In this document: piece after piece, positions 36,171-50,400 of the stretch
Layout of the letters: every line of letters begins with the position of its first letter
Numbering within the stretch: the stretch's first letter is position 1
Assembly (NCBI GenBank): GCA_037577475.1
Contig: CM075187.1
Span: 23,528,810-23,592,809, forward strand
DNA length: 64,000 nucleotides
DNA from: Chaunax sp. Z400
Taxonomy: Eukaryota; Chordata; Actinopteri; Lophiiformes; Chaunacidae
Direction: 5' to 3'
Program-made: the position numbers and the translations under genes
The notes under the pieces: model-generated
Database searches by the model: none
Told to the model about the DNA's origin: nothing
Seen by the model: the letters and a program-made list of their open reading frames with translations, nothing else

Positions 36171-39100
36171 GCTATACTGGCAAAGAATGAGTCAGGCTAG
36201 TTCATGAACATCTCCAGTCTGATAACAAAATAGCAACTCTGTGGTTTTTCCATTTAAATGCTAGTTCTAAAGCAGTTTAGACACAGAATCATTCCTAATT
36301 TAACGTATGTTGTTGATGCTTCTTCAAAGTTCTATTGGTTTCCAAAGTGATTTATACAGCATAATGCAATGGGCTCTGTTATTAGGAGAACCTCTGTCAC
36401 AATCTGCAGGATTCATTTGTCTGTTGAGGATGTTTTCCAACTGCACAGACAATCGCTTTTAATTTTACACTTCCAGCCAATAGCTGTGAGCTACTGAACA
36501 CGCGACCCACCCACAGCTCATGGTAAGACTCTGAGTTTTTGAACACAACCCTTCTTCTCAGATGGATTACCTTTCTGCCCACCGAGAGAGTGCATTTCAG
36601 TAGTACTCAGGGGATTACTCTCTGTTAGAGTATATCCATGCTGGGTGCTCTTGCTGTATTTATCAGAACCCTGAAACTCAATAAGCTAGCTCAATTGTAA
36701 GAGCAAAGAATTAACTTTGATAATGACACTGAATGTAGAGCATCAGTTAAGCTTGAGGAAGAATACACTCGCTCTGAATGGTGCTTTAGTGCACATTATG
36801 TGGGTCTGCAGGGAGAGGCTGTCATTCAGCTCCATTTTTTGTCCTTCGTGTGTTTGTATTCATGACTAAGAATGGTCTGGTTGATAAAGATTTCTAAGCC
36901 AGCAGAGTATCGTATCTCACATTTCTTCTCTATATCTGCGCCGCAAATTCATGCTACTTCTCAAATGCTATTTCTTGACGTTGTAAAGTCTTGCAATGAG
37001 ACAGTACAGTCTGAAAGAAGCTCAACACACACCCCAAAAAAAGAAGCACAGAAAAGGAAGGAAGCAAAGAGAAGAGGTGGAACATTGTCTGAAATATTTC
37101 CAGTCAGTTTGTGTTAAATAGGCCTCCGATGTTCTCTTTGTTAAGCTTTTCTCGCCTTTTCAAAAAACCACCCGCACGTCTGTAAAGGTGCTGGGCGAGA
37201 TGAGCACAACTGATACTGTGGTTCCCACACGCTTTGCCTTCTGAAATTTCACAACAGATAGCGGTTACTGACAGCGGGGGCCTGATAAAATCTCACCTGA
37301 TGAGAAAAAAAGTGAGCCAGTGAGAGAGTTGAGCTGAGGCGGGTGAAAACTGGAAGAGATAGCAGGCCTCATCAGATCTCTGAGGTTTCGGTTGACACAT
37401 CACCGGCTGTCCCGGGGTGCACCACGCTCTCCACAAATGACTAGGATGACTCAGAACCGATGCATTACAAACCACACTGGCATTGCTTTATCTCCTGATT
37501 GCAAATTTGACATGGAGATTATACAGCTTTTGTTTTGTGTCAGATTCGTTCAGAGCAAAACCGGTGAACACCTTTTGAGTCTTATCTAACCATGATCATT
37601 TTAAGACGTTTTTTTTGGGGGGGGGGAATCACACACATACACACACAAAAATCTAAATTTTTTCTTCCATCTTTAAAAACTGAAACAGTCGCATATGCCA
37701 TCTTGACAATTTTGTCCTCCATTTGGTTGCATGGTGTTGGATCATTGGCACTGGGCCCCACTAATGTCAGTCATGTGGAACTTGGGAGGAGAGCGGTTAC
37801 TCTGGGAGCGGGTACATGAGCCTGGTCCTGCATAAGCAAGAGATTTCACCCCAAAATAGCCGGGTGGCATGGCTCCTGGTAGCTGCTATGCTGAAACTCA
37901 GAGATGCTATCGCAATCAACCAGCCGTTCTTGTTGAAAGGAGGAAGAAGGAAGGAAGGAAGGCAGAAGATGGCGTCATCCTGTTTGTTCTTTTCCTAGCA
38001 TAGTCTGCCATGATTATTCTCTTTATCTCTGATCGTCTCTGATTTAATCGGCTCCATTTCGTTGCTGCCATTCAAGCTTAGGTGATATTATTAACTAGCA
38101 AACAGTGATTTTGAGTTGCTCAACAGCACATGTGAGATGTGACCCAGATGCTTTGAATGAAAATTGTTCCCAAACACACAACTCAATGTGGATACATATT
38201 CACATTTTCACAATCACTATAATTGGAACCTTTTTTTTTTAGTTTAAGGTCTTCAAATTTCAGTACGTCTGACACATGTCAGAAGGGGGTCCGCCCAACT
38301 CCCCTTTCCTCCTACCATTAGAGATGCTTGTTAGCAGAGCTGCCATAGGCCCTCATCGCTGTGACGGCTCAGTCACAATCTATTACACTGACTGGGAGTC
38401 TACGCATCTCATAACTGGCACCAAATATTGGTTTTGCTGATAAATTCTGAAAAAAATGCCACATTAATGATGAGAAAAGTAAACAAGAGGCTTGTCGGCA
38501 GAATGCGGGGGGTTTTCCCATGGGAGAGGAATCTCTGGGATGTAGAGATAGTTACAGCATCACCCAACAGGGGTTCTGCCACCTCCGACTCACAATATTT
38601 CCCCTACTCCCAGTGCCTTGCAGCCATTGAGGAACTTTTATGGCTGTAATAGACAGCAAGTTTTCATTTACCATCTACGCTCCCTCTCTGAAAGCAAGCC
38701 TTCAGGGTAATGTTAGGTCTTTTCATAAGTTACAAAGATGTAATTAGACAAATTAGCTTAGCAGACACTCGAGGTTGCATTTTTAATGGCTGCGTGTTTC
38801 CTAGGTTGGTAATTAGCAGCCAAAAATCACACACTGCACCCAAGGCCTTGCATCCGTAACCCGACAACCAGTAGCAGCGCAGTAATGAAGGCTTATGCAT
38901 CCCACAGGCTTGGTTTGTCTCACTTGCCAGCCAGGTTTGATGTTAGAATTCATGCTGAGCCACTGTGCAAATCTCTTGTTCACGGCCATGTATCATTTTC
39001 CTCCAGGTTGAGCATGCCGTCCTTCTTGGCACGGTGATGTATTCTAATCAAACAGATGTGTTTTTGCCTCAGAGGCACAGACTTTCATTTGAGTCAATCA

Positions 39101-42100
39101 CCTTTATGGCTCAATTCATCAGAGCCTTGGTCTACGTGTCCAGGTCTCTTGTTGTGAGTAGCACCCGGGGAGCCGATGAGCCATTTCCACACATCCAGCT
39201 CCTCTCCCACTTTTAATGACTTGCCGATGGTGATTTTCACCAAGCGCCTGTTTTTTATTGGCTCAGAATAAATTTCTCGTCCCTCTGACACAAGACATTC
39301 TCTTTAAATTGGATCGAGGGGGCTGAATGACAAATCGGAAATGACCCAGCCAAATGCAGATTAACTTGTGAGAGAATTTATTTGTCTATTTACTGTATGT
39401 TTCCATATTAAATTTATGACACTATTTTTTTATCACAAATAACTTACCTGCAAGCTTTGCATTGCTGTTACAATGATGTCTAGACTTCACATGCAGTAAG
39501 AGATTGATTTTCTTTCAGTTTTCCATTTATTTCTGTACAACCTCAAGCAAAAGGACCTGTCTTTGTACTTGTGTGTTTGATGACATGTCATTGTCTAAAA
39601 GATATCACGTTACGCTGCTTTTAATCAGTTCATCACAGGTTTCGTAGTTCTCTTCATTTTGAAGAATTCCCCACATTTAATCAGTTATAATAATGATCCA
39701 TAGTTTTGCATATTTCCTGATCAATCCACCCACAGAACAGAGACAAAATATGTTTGTCAAAGGATTGTTTGACAATCAAGTATTTCATAATGATAATCAA
39801 CTTATATTTAACATTGAAATCAGATCAAGTTAGACGTCCACTTAGACGTATGAAGCTAAGTAGGCTAAAATAGAAATAACACCTTGCTTGCACCTGCTGT
39901 ATGTATGTATGGAACGGCCTTTTGCATGAACCTCTCCCAGTCCCAGCAGCTTTGTACCACATACTGTCTGTCTGTACTAAATTGGGGGCAAGTTGGCATC
40001 ATGTTCTTCCTTCACCAACGTGGGAAGGAGATGATGTGGAACAACGTGCTGCGAGTGGATAGCAGTACACATCCACAGGAGCTTTGTGGACCAGCGAGAT
40101 AAGGCTGGAGCCCACAGCGTGACAGGGAGACCGAGACTGAGGAATAGAGGACAAGAGACTTGAGCCTTAAGGCCAAAAGACTCAGCAGAGAGTAATGAGA
40201 GCCAGCTCCCTGTGTAGATACTGCCCAAGGTGGGGGGGTAACAACCTTGGAGGGCAAATTAACTGCCTCGCCATAGTGCCTGATGTAGTAGGAAACAAAA
40301 GGCACAAATTACAAGGAGCACATTTAAAAGGTGGTTTTGATTCCGTGTGCAGGAATCTGACTCGTTTCGGGACAGACACACAAACACCACATTAGGATGC
40401 GTGACCTTAACACAGAGTAATTATATGTTGTACGCATAATTACAGGGCATCTCTGCTTTGTTAAAGTGTGAGAGAGAGAAGAGGAGTTGTAGAAGATGTA
40501 ATAATAAGTTTAGGGAAAGAAAACCTGTTTGTTTGTTTTTTAATCAAAAGCTGAAAAATGCAGGGCCATGACCATAGAGCTGAAGAAAACACTAGAGCCG
40601 ACACGCTATTAGCTATCAATGGCAGAAGATGGCAAGCGCGGCCGCCATCTTATGGGGGGAAACGTGTGCTTGTCTGAACATGAACAAACATTAACAAAGC
40701 CTGTATTCAACCCTAAAATTGACATTTATTTGAAGAATAACTGGATCTACAATATCATCAGTATCGAATAGTAAAATCGTTTATTTCTGCATATTTACAT
40801 TAGTGTTTCCTAATAATAATAACTTAATGTATTTCCTTATTTTTATGAAAAATAAATCTTATTCATTCATTCATCACATTCAATGTCTGTTTTGTAAACA
40901 TTCTTTTTCATTTCATTTGTCAGGAGGTAGCTGGCTAGTTTTCAAGGGCACAGCAACTTTCTGCGATATCAGTCGTCACTCATCGCAGCTGCTCTATTCT
41001 GATTGGCTTGAGTGGTGTGTGTTTTTTTTAAAATTGAAACATAGACACAGACCACATAGATTTCAGTATGCAGTGATTAATAATGTCTAAAATGATATAT
41101 ATTAAATGTTGTTTTAATGTTGTTTTTCTCTCCAAGTTTCCGCGGCCCCCCTAGTGCCCCCTGGCAACCCCCACTTTGAAAAACACTATCTCATGAATTG
41201 TAACATGTCTATAGACTCTTGTTGCTTGTTTTTCCACAGTTCTATTTTCAAAATCTAAACAATCTAACTCCACTGGTTTCCTCCTTTCGTAGGCCTGTGT
41301 TGGGTTAAATGTTGTTGTTGTTTTTTTATTTGCACAGACATTACGGTAAAATGCCTTGTCTTTAATTTTGCAAACACTATATGATGTTGTGTCTTACTAA
41401 CTTATAAGTAGGCCTTTAGAGAATTTCTTTTTACCATGATATAACAGGAAATGGCAGGGCCATATGAAGATCCTCTGAGGGCACAATCCTTGTTGAAAAA
41501 TACTTTGAACATCACAGTTTCTCAGTCGTGGATTGTGGTCCATCCATTATGCGTGATGCCTTTACATTCCTCTAATGGAATTTTGCATTTATTTCTCTCT
41601 CTCTCTAATGACACACACTCTGCGTTTCTCTTTGCTGTGGCCTGCCCGTGGCACAAGATGTGTTGCATCATTTGATTCCAGCTAATAACTGGAGTTAGCC
41701 CAGAGAAAGGCATAAATGAGTTGTGGCATCCCTGGGCTCCTCCTGCTGTTGACTGAAGGCTGTCAGCCAGTCAGCACTCTGGATGGAGGCTGATTGTGTC
41801 ATTAGGGTATACGTTTGTTCTCCTCGAGCATGTTGCTGAAACAAGCAAAATCCTATCGTGCAAGTGCAAAAAAATACATTTTCAAGTATCATAAAGTATG
41901 CTGTGCAGTTTAACTCAAGTCTTATCTCCTTTTTTCTGTAAGGATTACGTCTTAATCCGTTTCTAATGGTTTGTCTAATTAACTGAACGGCTTTAAATCT
42001 CTAACAGGAAAATTTTCAAGGGTTTTCTTAAGTGCCATCCAGCAGTGTGATCAACTCGATAGTATAGATGTATTTATATTTTTTTATTTGATTTGATAAT

Positions 42101-42219
42101 GTTTATGCCGAACATGTAAAAACAAAAGAAAAAAATCAGAGTAATTGAAGTCAATAAACAAAAACAAAAAAAACATATTTTTTTATTTTATTTAACAATA
42201 TATTAAATTATTCAACTCC
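36171..42219. other. Intronic sequence, no gene recognised
   Basis: No supported exon. The sequence CCCTAGTGCCCCCTGGCAACCCCCACTTTGAAAAACACT near 41149-41187 resembles the end of an old hAT-type element. A G run is at 37617-37627. Confidence 0.4.
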
Positions 42220-42300
42220 TAAAAACAACTCAAATTCCATGTCCAAATAGGAGGAAGAAGTATAAACGTATTAAATCCTACCCCTTTTCCAATATTCAAT
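42220..42300. repeat. Fragment of a teleost dispersed repeat
   Basis: The phrase AAATTCCATGTCCAAATAGG, followed by AGGAAGAAGTATAAACG and TTAAATCCTACCCCTTTTCC, resembles the end of an abundant fish interspersed repeat (the GTAGGATTTAATAAGC... family). Surrounding sequence to 42560 is very A/T-rich. Class not assigned. Confidence 0.4.
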
Positions 42301-42696
42301 AACATATTTAACTGTGCATTGACTTCCTTATTAAATACTAATCCTAAGCTTATATAGATGTACATTCATACATTATTTATTCATATATATCTGTAAATGA
42401 TTTGCTGTATTTTTGCTTTATACATACATACATACCTTATCAATTATCTTTATCTCATAATATTAATATATCAATAATACACTAATTCTATTTATCATAT
42501 AACAATGCATATACAGATATATATGGACTATTATTAAATTATATTAGTCTTATATTTATACACAAATTCACACAGTATAACACATGGCCATACACTTCTG
42601 CACACGTGTACAGATACAGACACAAACGCTTCACCACATACTATTCACACCCTCACACACAGTTACATATAGATAACATGGTCTAACCCACTCCTT

Positions 42697-42729
<33 letters not shown>

Positions 42730-43940
42730 TCTCAGCTAAAATGAAAACACTCCCTTGTTGACATGTTGTAGTGCTTTGCGTTCTGATTAGCGAGAGAAGG
42801 GAAGTGGTAATGAACTGTGAACACGCTGCTTCCTTACATTTGGAGACGAGACATCAGCTCCTTCCTCTGCTCTCCCCGCCGAACGCTGTGTTACTATTCT
42901 GTACGTACACTGCTCCCAATTAACTGTGGCATCTCTCTCATTCCCCTTGGTTCATATTCAATGTACGGAGGACTGTTTGCTCAGTTTCCTCAGTACATCG
43001 GTGATGATGATATGCCTGGTTATGGATGAACTGTGACATTATGACACCTTATTATTACAAAAGTGTTGGGCTGAGTTTGTCGTTCATCATGTTTGCCGAT
43101 AAAACTTTTCTTAACTAGTTGTGATAGGCCATTAAGGACACAGATCATTACAGGATCCTAGTAGGCAGAATGTATTTTTACATTTCTGTCCTCCGAGTTA
43201 GGAAATCATTATCTCTTTGTTTCACAGCACTGTTTGCACCCGAACATCTCTCAGCCTAAAGTTTCTTTTCATTTATTTTATGCAACATCTCGTCGTTCCA
43301 GCTCTGGAAAACAATAGTCACATTTCCCTTCCATCCCGCCTGTAGGATCTGCAATAACAGCCCCGCCCTCGTCTGCTTGTGGACACTGGGAGATGCAATG
43401 TGTAACGTGTGTGTGAAAGAGTGTGTATCAATCTTTTGTCATTTTTAATACTGCAGTCTTATCAGGAGAAATGACAAGCTTAAATGAGCCGGCGCGGCAA
43501 TTACCACAGTGCGAATAAATGTGGGTCTGTGTGTGTAGCATGGGTGGGGGTTGGAGGGGGTTGGTGGTTGTGGGACCATTTGCAGCTTGCTGATGAAAAA
43601 TAAAAATTCTGCTGTTCTCCATACACACTCTTCCTAAAACACACACACACACACACCCCTCGGTACATCTGTAATTAGGCAGTTAAGTGTCACACAGAAA
43701 GTCACATCATTTAAAACAGATATCTCCAATGGGTCTGGGAGCATTTGCAACAAATCTAGAACTGCATGACATTAAGAGAAAAAGTCATCCTGTGTTGACA
43801 TTTAACTTTTATTAACCATCGTAAAGACTTTAGGTCAAACGGCTTTGCAATAAATCGTGAATGAATAAAGTAGATGAATTGCAAAGTGCATGCTTTCTTG
43901 TGACAAACACAGACCGGTCTGTCATCCTCTGCTCACACCA

Positions 43941-43943
<3 letters not shown>
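42301..43943. other. Intronic sequence with CA runs
   Basis: Includes (CA)13 at 42697-42722 and (CA)10 at 43637-43656. No gene recognised. Confidence 0.45.

Positions 43944-44001
<58 letters not shown>
43944..44001. repeat. (CA)n microsatellite
   Basis: About 29 CA units ending in ATATGG. Confidence 0.97.
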
Positions 44002-44004
<3 letters not shown>

Positions 44005-44155
44005 GGATCCATCTTTCTCTAAAATGGGCAAGGGACACATCAGCGCAGTGAGAAAAGCCTGCGGAGGCCACGACATGCAGAGGGATGTGGAGGTGTCAAA
44101 CAAGGAGGTGTCAAACAGTTCCCACTCATCACCACAAACCTTTCCTCATCCTCAG

Positions 44156-44192
<37 letters not shown>
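44156..44192. repeat. (TA)n(TG)n compound microsatellite
   Basis: Six TA units followed by about 12 TG units. Confidence 0.95.
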
Positions 44193-44305
44193 AGAGCTGT
44201 GGAGTTTGTACAGTGTGTCCGTGGGCGGCTGTCACCTCTAAACAGCAAAGTTTCCAAATGACAGGGCCAGGCGCTGACAGTTCAGCTACTGCCACCGGGC
44301 AGGTT

Positions 44306-44340
44306 CTCTCTCTCTCTGTGTCTCTCTCTCTCTCTCTGTG

Positions 44341-44375
<35 letters not shown>

Positions 44376-44409
44376 GTGTCTCTCTCTCTCTCTCTGTCTC
44401 TCTCTCTCA
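44306..44409. repeat. (CT)n/(CTGT) compound microsatellite
   Basis: CTCTCT blocks punctuated by CTGTGT and CTGT, producing artefactual Ser-Leu and Arg-Glu frames. Confidence 0.95.
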
Positions 44410-47400
44410 GTGCTGTGTTGTGACTGCATCTGACAGGTCTCACAGGTTTCCTGCTGTTTATTCCATCTGGTTTTCTCGCTGAAACCCCGTCTGCGTTGTG
44501 CATTTTATCTTTCTAACTTTGCTAGTTTATGTGCATAAAGTCATGTATGTAATTATATGTATCATGCACATGTATGTGTCTGCCGTCAGACAGGGATTTT
44601 GCAAAGCACCGTGACATTAAGCAGCCTCAAAATATCAACAATAATGAGAATGAGATGGAAAAACAGTGGCAGTGAAGGAGCTAATCTGGTCCTGGGTGTT
44701 TAGATGCGTGTTGAATCTGGTGCAGAGCTGGAATTATAGATGTACATGCTTGAAACGTAACATAAGTCTAGAAATGTCTCACTTCTATTTGTGTTCAAGG
44801 AGAACCAACTGAGACTAAAAATATGTTGATCGTCATCTTCATCAAGGCCTTGAAGATGTTCCAATAAGATAGTGCTTTTCTATAAAAGTACTCATTTAGT
44901 TTTCCATTGAGAGAACTTGCTTTTAAACTGGGATCGTTTCAGATGTGGTAATTTATCAGTCAGTGTTATGTAATTTTTTTAAATAGTTTTTATTGGTTTC
45001 AAATACATTTCTACAGATACACAAAGCAATTAACATTTCTGAGTTTTACAATTAAATCAAAAGGGAAGAATAAATAAGTAAATAATAGTAATAATAAAAT
45101 AATAGTCTGCTTGTGTTGCTGCACTACTCTCCTTTACCACAGCTAGGCTCTGCAGTGAGAACATCCCACTGCATATCCAAGTGAAAATGAGAGTTTATGA
45201 ATGTCAGAATCTATTTGGGCACACTGGGTGAGTGACCCTGACAGCCTCAGGCAGGCAAGGTTGGCAAATTTACCCATGGCAAACCTCGAAGGCAGCAGGT
45301 CATATCAGCTTTTGCTAAATACATTTTTATTGCAAGTCAAAACTGAGCTATTGTCTGGTTTTTGTGCTCTCTGCAGCTGGTGGATGTGTGCAGCCAAAGA
45401 TTGTTAATGAGCGAGGAAGCTCCACTCTGTAACACCACTCTGCGACCGTGCTAGTGGGCTGAGTGTTTGCACATTCAACCGCTGGTTTCCAAACTAGTTG
45501 TGATGTCATATAATCATGTCTCCATGTGCGTGGAGTCACAAAATCCTCCTGGAAACCTCTTAAATCAATAAAGTACTTCTAGCCGCTCTGTTATCATAAT
45601 ATAAACTGTGGATATAATATTTATTTTTCCCATGATTCGAAGCCTTGAACTGTCGCATGTAATTTTGGGATTGTGTTTTGAAATCGGGCCTTGTGGTGGT
45701 TTCGTTTACAGATGTGACTTATTAAACTGGTCCTGGGATGTGTCATTTTGCATCGGAGGAGCAATTCCTTCTCTGTGGTCGGGGCTCAGTTTAATTTAAG
45801 AGCCTGCTCATTGATGGTTCGTGGCACATCACAAAGAGATAAAATTGGCCGTGACAGCATGAAGACCCCATTGTAGCTTATATCTTTATAAACATACCTC
45901 GGCGAGAAAGGGATGAAGATGGATTTCAACTTGAGCACACTCTAGGGAAATACGTCCACGTTGTGTACGGCCTGAATGTTGAGCGAATTTCAAAGTGCCT
46001 GATGACCTCTAAGTTAATCCTAACAAAGGGTGTCCTTGTAGCTCTGGAGACTAATGGACACAGTGTGGAATTGTGACTCAACACCACCACTATAATTGAA
46101 TCCACCTAATAACCTTTGTCATGCGTCACCACTTCCCCTCTTGGCCGTTTTTCTTGTGTGTGTGTGTCTGTCTTATGTGGCTGTCTAATAAAGCAGAAAC
46201 ATATTATGAGGAAGTCTGTTTATGACTTCTTAGCCTTGCACACATGGACGCCTGGATGTAAGCCTGCAAAAGTGATTTATCACTTTATCTTATGATCAAA
46301 CAACAGCAGTTTCATTACCCATGACAATGACGGGCTCTGTCTGGCATGCACGTACGATGGGTCGTGAATAGCTATATTACCATACATTTACATTTCTGTG
46401 TCCAACATATGGCTTTAAATGCTTGTCAAACATAATGTAATTATGTCATCTTTTTGACTATTCGTATATCTTGGGAGAATTCCCCAGGGAGCTCAGCACA
46501 AAGAGCCATCACTGTGTTTTGCAGCCACTGATACCATTCTAATTATACATATGGTGTAATGAAGCTGTAGCTCACAAGCCATTATTGATGTAAGTTGCTA
46601 CATCCAATCACAGAATTTAGAGGTAATGTAAATACATTACCAGCTTGATGGATTGAATTTATTGTGTCTAGAGCCATCATTCTTTACATAGAGTAGGTAA
46701 AGTAAATTAGAGTCAAGACTTCAAGCCACTAACGTGGCTGTTAAGAGACTATAGCAGCTATTGTGGCTGCAATATAAGTCCTTGTCCCATTCGCTCCATG
46801 TCGTGTCTGTTTCAGACGACAAAGTTACATGTCACATTGCCCTCCTTCTGACACCATTCAAACACTGCCAGACACCCATATGCACACGACTGAATACAAA
46901 GATAGACTCAGATAAACAGATTAGCCCCATTCCACAGCACCCAGACATATGGAAACCATTATTTGATCGTTAACTCAAAAGAAAATCATTCGATATTTCA
47001 AATTATCAGTCATCTAAATATTTAGGGAATCAGATGAACTGAGACCTTTTCCGTTATGTTGGCTTCCTGTGTGGAAAATCTAATTTGAGATTCAAACAAA
47101 GCTGGAAAAGGAAAATAAACGTGTGGCAATGAGGAGACAGCCTTGTTGCTGACCTCGGTGACAAAGCAGGCCAGACAGCTGGGGCGATGGTGGAAGTGTG
47201 TTCTTTGATTCTAGAAGCAGGACCTGCTCCCTGAACAGGATGCCATGTGTCAAACAAGGACCCGGAGCCTCAAAGAAGAGGAAGTGTCTCCATTATAGCA
47301 CTTTGCAGAGAAACTGCCAATGCAGTATTCGCCAGATGGTCTGTGATGGTTCGGGAACCAATCCAGCACACGTCATGTCTTGTTCCTTGTCCAGGGCTGG

Positions 47401-50400
47401 GCAGTCCATCATGTTTACCTCCTGTCACTACAAGATAAAACACTAACTATGTAACAACATCTATAATATGGACATTAGCAGCACATCAATAATAATCTTG
47501 AAGATGTATAGCAAATCATCCCATAACTGTATTGCTCTATTTTGTCCATTTTGCACAAGCTTAGAAACACTCCCTAGTGATTTGGAAATCCTTGGGTAGT
47601 TTCTTTGGCTACGAGTGGATTAAAGATTTTCTAATAACCTCCCTTCTGCTCCAAATTCTAAAAGACTGGATGACTCTTAACTTTCAGCCATGCCCTCAAG
47701 TATTGCCTACAGAGTTGCAGCTGTGGGACTAGTTACCCTCTTTCGATCCCTGCAACAGAGGAACATTTATTGTGCACCTATTTGTTCCTCCCTCCTCCCC
47801 CCCTTTCCTCCATCTCCCGCCTTCTGACCTAACCCATCTTTGATTATCCCAGAGAAAAATGGTTTCTTTGAGTCATAGGGAGCACAGGAACACAAAATGT
47901 CCTTGAGCTATTTGTCTTGCCGCTTTTGTCTCGCTACACATCTGCACGCTCCTACAGTAACCCTGCCCGCCAAAGCATTCCCTTTTTCTCTTTGGTCCAC
48001 ATCTCCTCCTTGGTGCAATGCATCAAAACAGCTGGGAGTCTGTTTGTGGTCCATTCGTAATTGTGCCCGGGTAATTAAGAGCTTTCTGTAAAATGATAGC
48101 TTTGTCAGGTTCCTCAGATGTTGCCTAACAAGGCATCCTACAAAGGTGTTAGTGTAGAGCATTCATCATTGTCATCTGGGGCTAATTACCAGCCTATAAA
48201 TCACTCGGCTGACCTGAACCAGCTTCAACTGGAAGGAACTAGGCTCAGTTAAGATGGTGCAGAGCCTCATCTTTCCTTGATATTTTCCCTTCCCATTAGC
48301 CGTGTCATAGTTTTGTCAATTTCACGATTTGTAAAATGATCGGCAATGAGCTGTCAATCGATTTTACTGTATGCATTCTGTGCTCCCTACTTCTTTCATT
48401 TTGTGCAAACCCATTTGAAACTGAAAAATGCTGAATGACATAATATTCTCTGCAGCAGACAGGGCTTAATGTGTCCTTGCCCTGACTTTTACAATGATGG
48501 GAAGGTTAGGTTAGCACTGTGTTAGATTTATGCTGCCTTTCAAGCATCCTTCATTGCCACTTACTTACCAGATCAAGCAATCCCCGGCCAGTCTATAAAA
48601 TCCCACAGCTTACTTTTCTTTAATTAAATGCCACTCGTAATGCTCCCGGTGCACCCCGTATATCTGCAGCCATAGCTGATGTTGAAAAGAGAGCCACCTT
48701 TAATGCAGTGTGCCGTCTGCAGCTCAGCTGCGCCAAGAGGACAGAGCAACCAGGCATCCATCTTAACAAGGTCACACCGTTTGATTTTTAATATAACGGT
48801 CAGTGCTCGGGCCCCGCGTCCTCCTTTGAAATATTAGCACTCATTAATGATGTGGAAGCTTCCCCACCCCTCCTTGCAGAAAGCCGTCAGCAATCATTCA
48901 GTACATGAGGGTGTGCAGAGTCAGATCTGTGCTTAGACCCTGTTCCCACTCACTGTCAGGGGCTGGCAAAAGCGTGCTTTATAGGCCAGCTTTATGGCAC
49001 TCATTATGCACACTTAACAGCCACTGTAATTCTCTCAGATGGGTTGGGGAAGTGAGGTGATTAGCTGTTGGGTCTAAACGTAGGTAGCTTGAGAATTTGA
49101 CCTTTTGTTTTGGACATGCGAGTTAATGTCTCTGCCTCAGAGAGATTTCCTATCTGCAGTCTGGACTCTATTTATGTTTTTCACCGTAGTTCGTCTGTTT
49201 TAAAAGTGATATCTAATCAGGAGAAAGTAAGTCGGGGTGCAGGTCATGTTTTTGACGATGCAATTATGAAGTCCATCCAAAAAGATAAGCATTTACATTT
49301 TTAAACTTTGACCAATATCCTAAAGGCTTGTAAAAGTGTTATTGCATTCCTCTTTTGCCATTCAGAATTCATATGGGGCACAAAAGCTGCATTAAAGTGA
49401 CTGGAAGTTGTTTTCACTTCACATTGCCGCATTTCAAAGATGTAAAAATAAGGCTTAGGAGGGTCAGGGTCGAAAGCATTTCACACTTCTGCACAAACAG
49501 TTTATTCAAGGCAAGCTTCTGTAGAGGGCTTTAACTTTTCTGTGCTTCTTTTTTTTCTGCTTCCCACTCATTTAATGCTTTGCAGCACAAAAGAGTACAG
49601 ACATTTACAGCGGTGCGCTACGATAATGAACTACAGACTGCCTCTGTTGTGTAATGCTAATTCAGAGCTTCAACTTATCTCTTGAGAGAAACTTAACACC
49701 AACACTGATCAGTCTGCTGGTTGACTTGTTTTTTTTTACTCAATCTTTGCAGGTTTACTGTCCAGTTGCTGGGCTGAATCTTCCATGCAGTTTACACAAG
49801 CAGTACACCCATAACAAATTACACCAGCACCTCCCCTTAGCCTCCAGTGTAGATGGAAATGCGAGACATTCCATAAGTTATCGTGCAGCGTGCCCTTGGA
49901 GCTGACGGCATGCTTACACAACCTATGTTCCTATATGCATGCTCCTTGGCTCCCTTCCCTAAGACAGATTTCCAGGTCACCATCCAACCAAAATGTAAGA
50001 AGAACTTTTCGGGCCTCCCTGTTTGGATGCACAAAGTATCAGCCGCTGCCACAGGAAATTTATGTTGTAAATCTGCAGATGGTGACCTCATAAAGTGTGC
50101 TTGACCTCAAGGATGAGGAGGCTGAACGGTCCACGCACCATTAAGTCCACAGACGCCATCAGGATTAGATTCCAGTGCTTAAACTTACGCAGTGAGAACC
50201 GCTCACCAGTTTGATGACTTGCACCACTGACTAAAGTGATGTGAATTTAATAGTTTAGCACCATTTCATTGACATTGTCCTGAGGTGTTGGGGTCCTGAA
50301 GAGAAAAGATTCAAACCTAGTAGCTGGGATATAAAAAGCAACTCATAAGTGGGCAAAAAAAGTGTGAAGAATTGGCCAACAGTATGTATACATTTCCAAA

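Noticed and set aside
41149..41187. Possible hAT-type terminus
   Set aside because: Only a short resemblance at one end; no partner terminus identified, so not listed as an element.
44213..44503. Ser-Leu-rich and Arg-Glu-rich frames
   Set aside because: Products of the CT/CTGT microsatellite.
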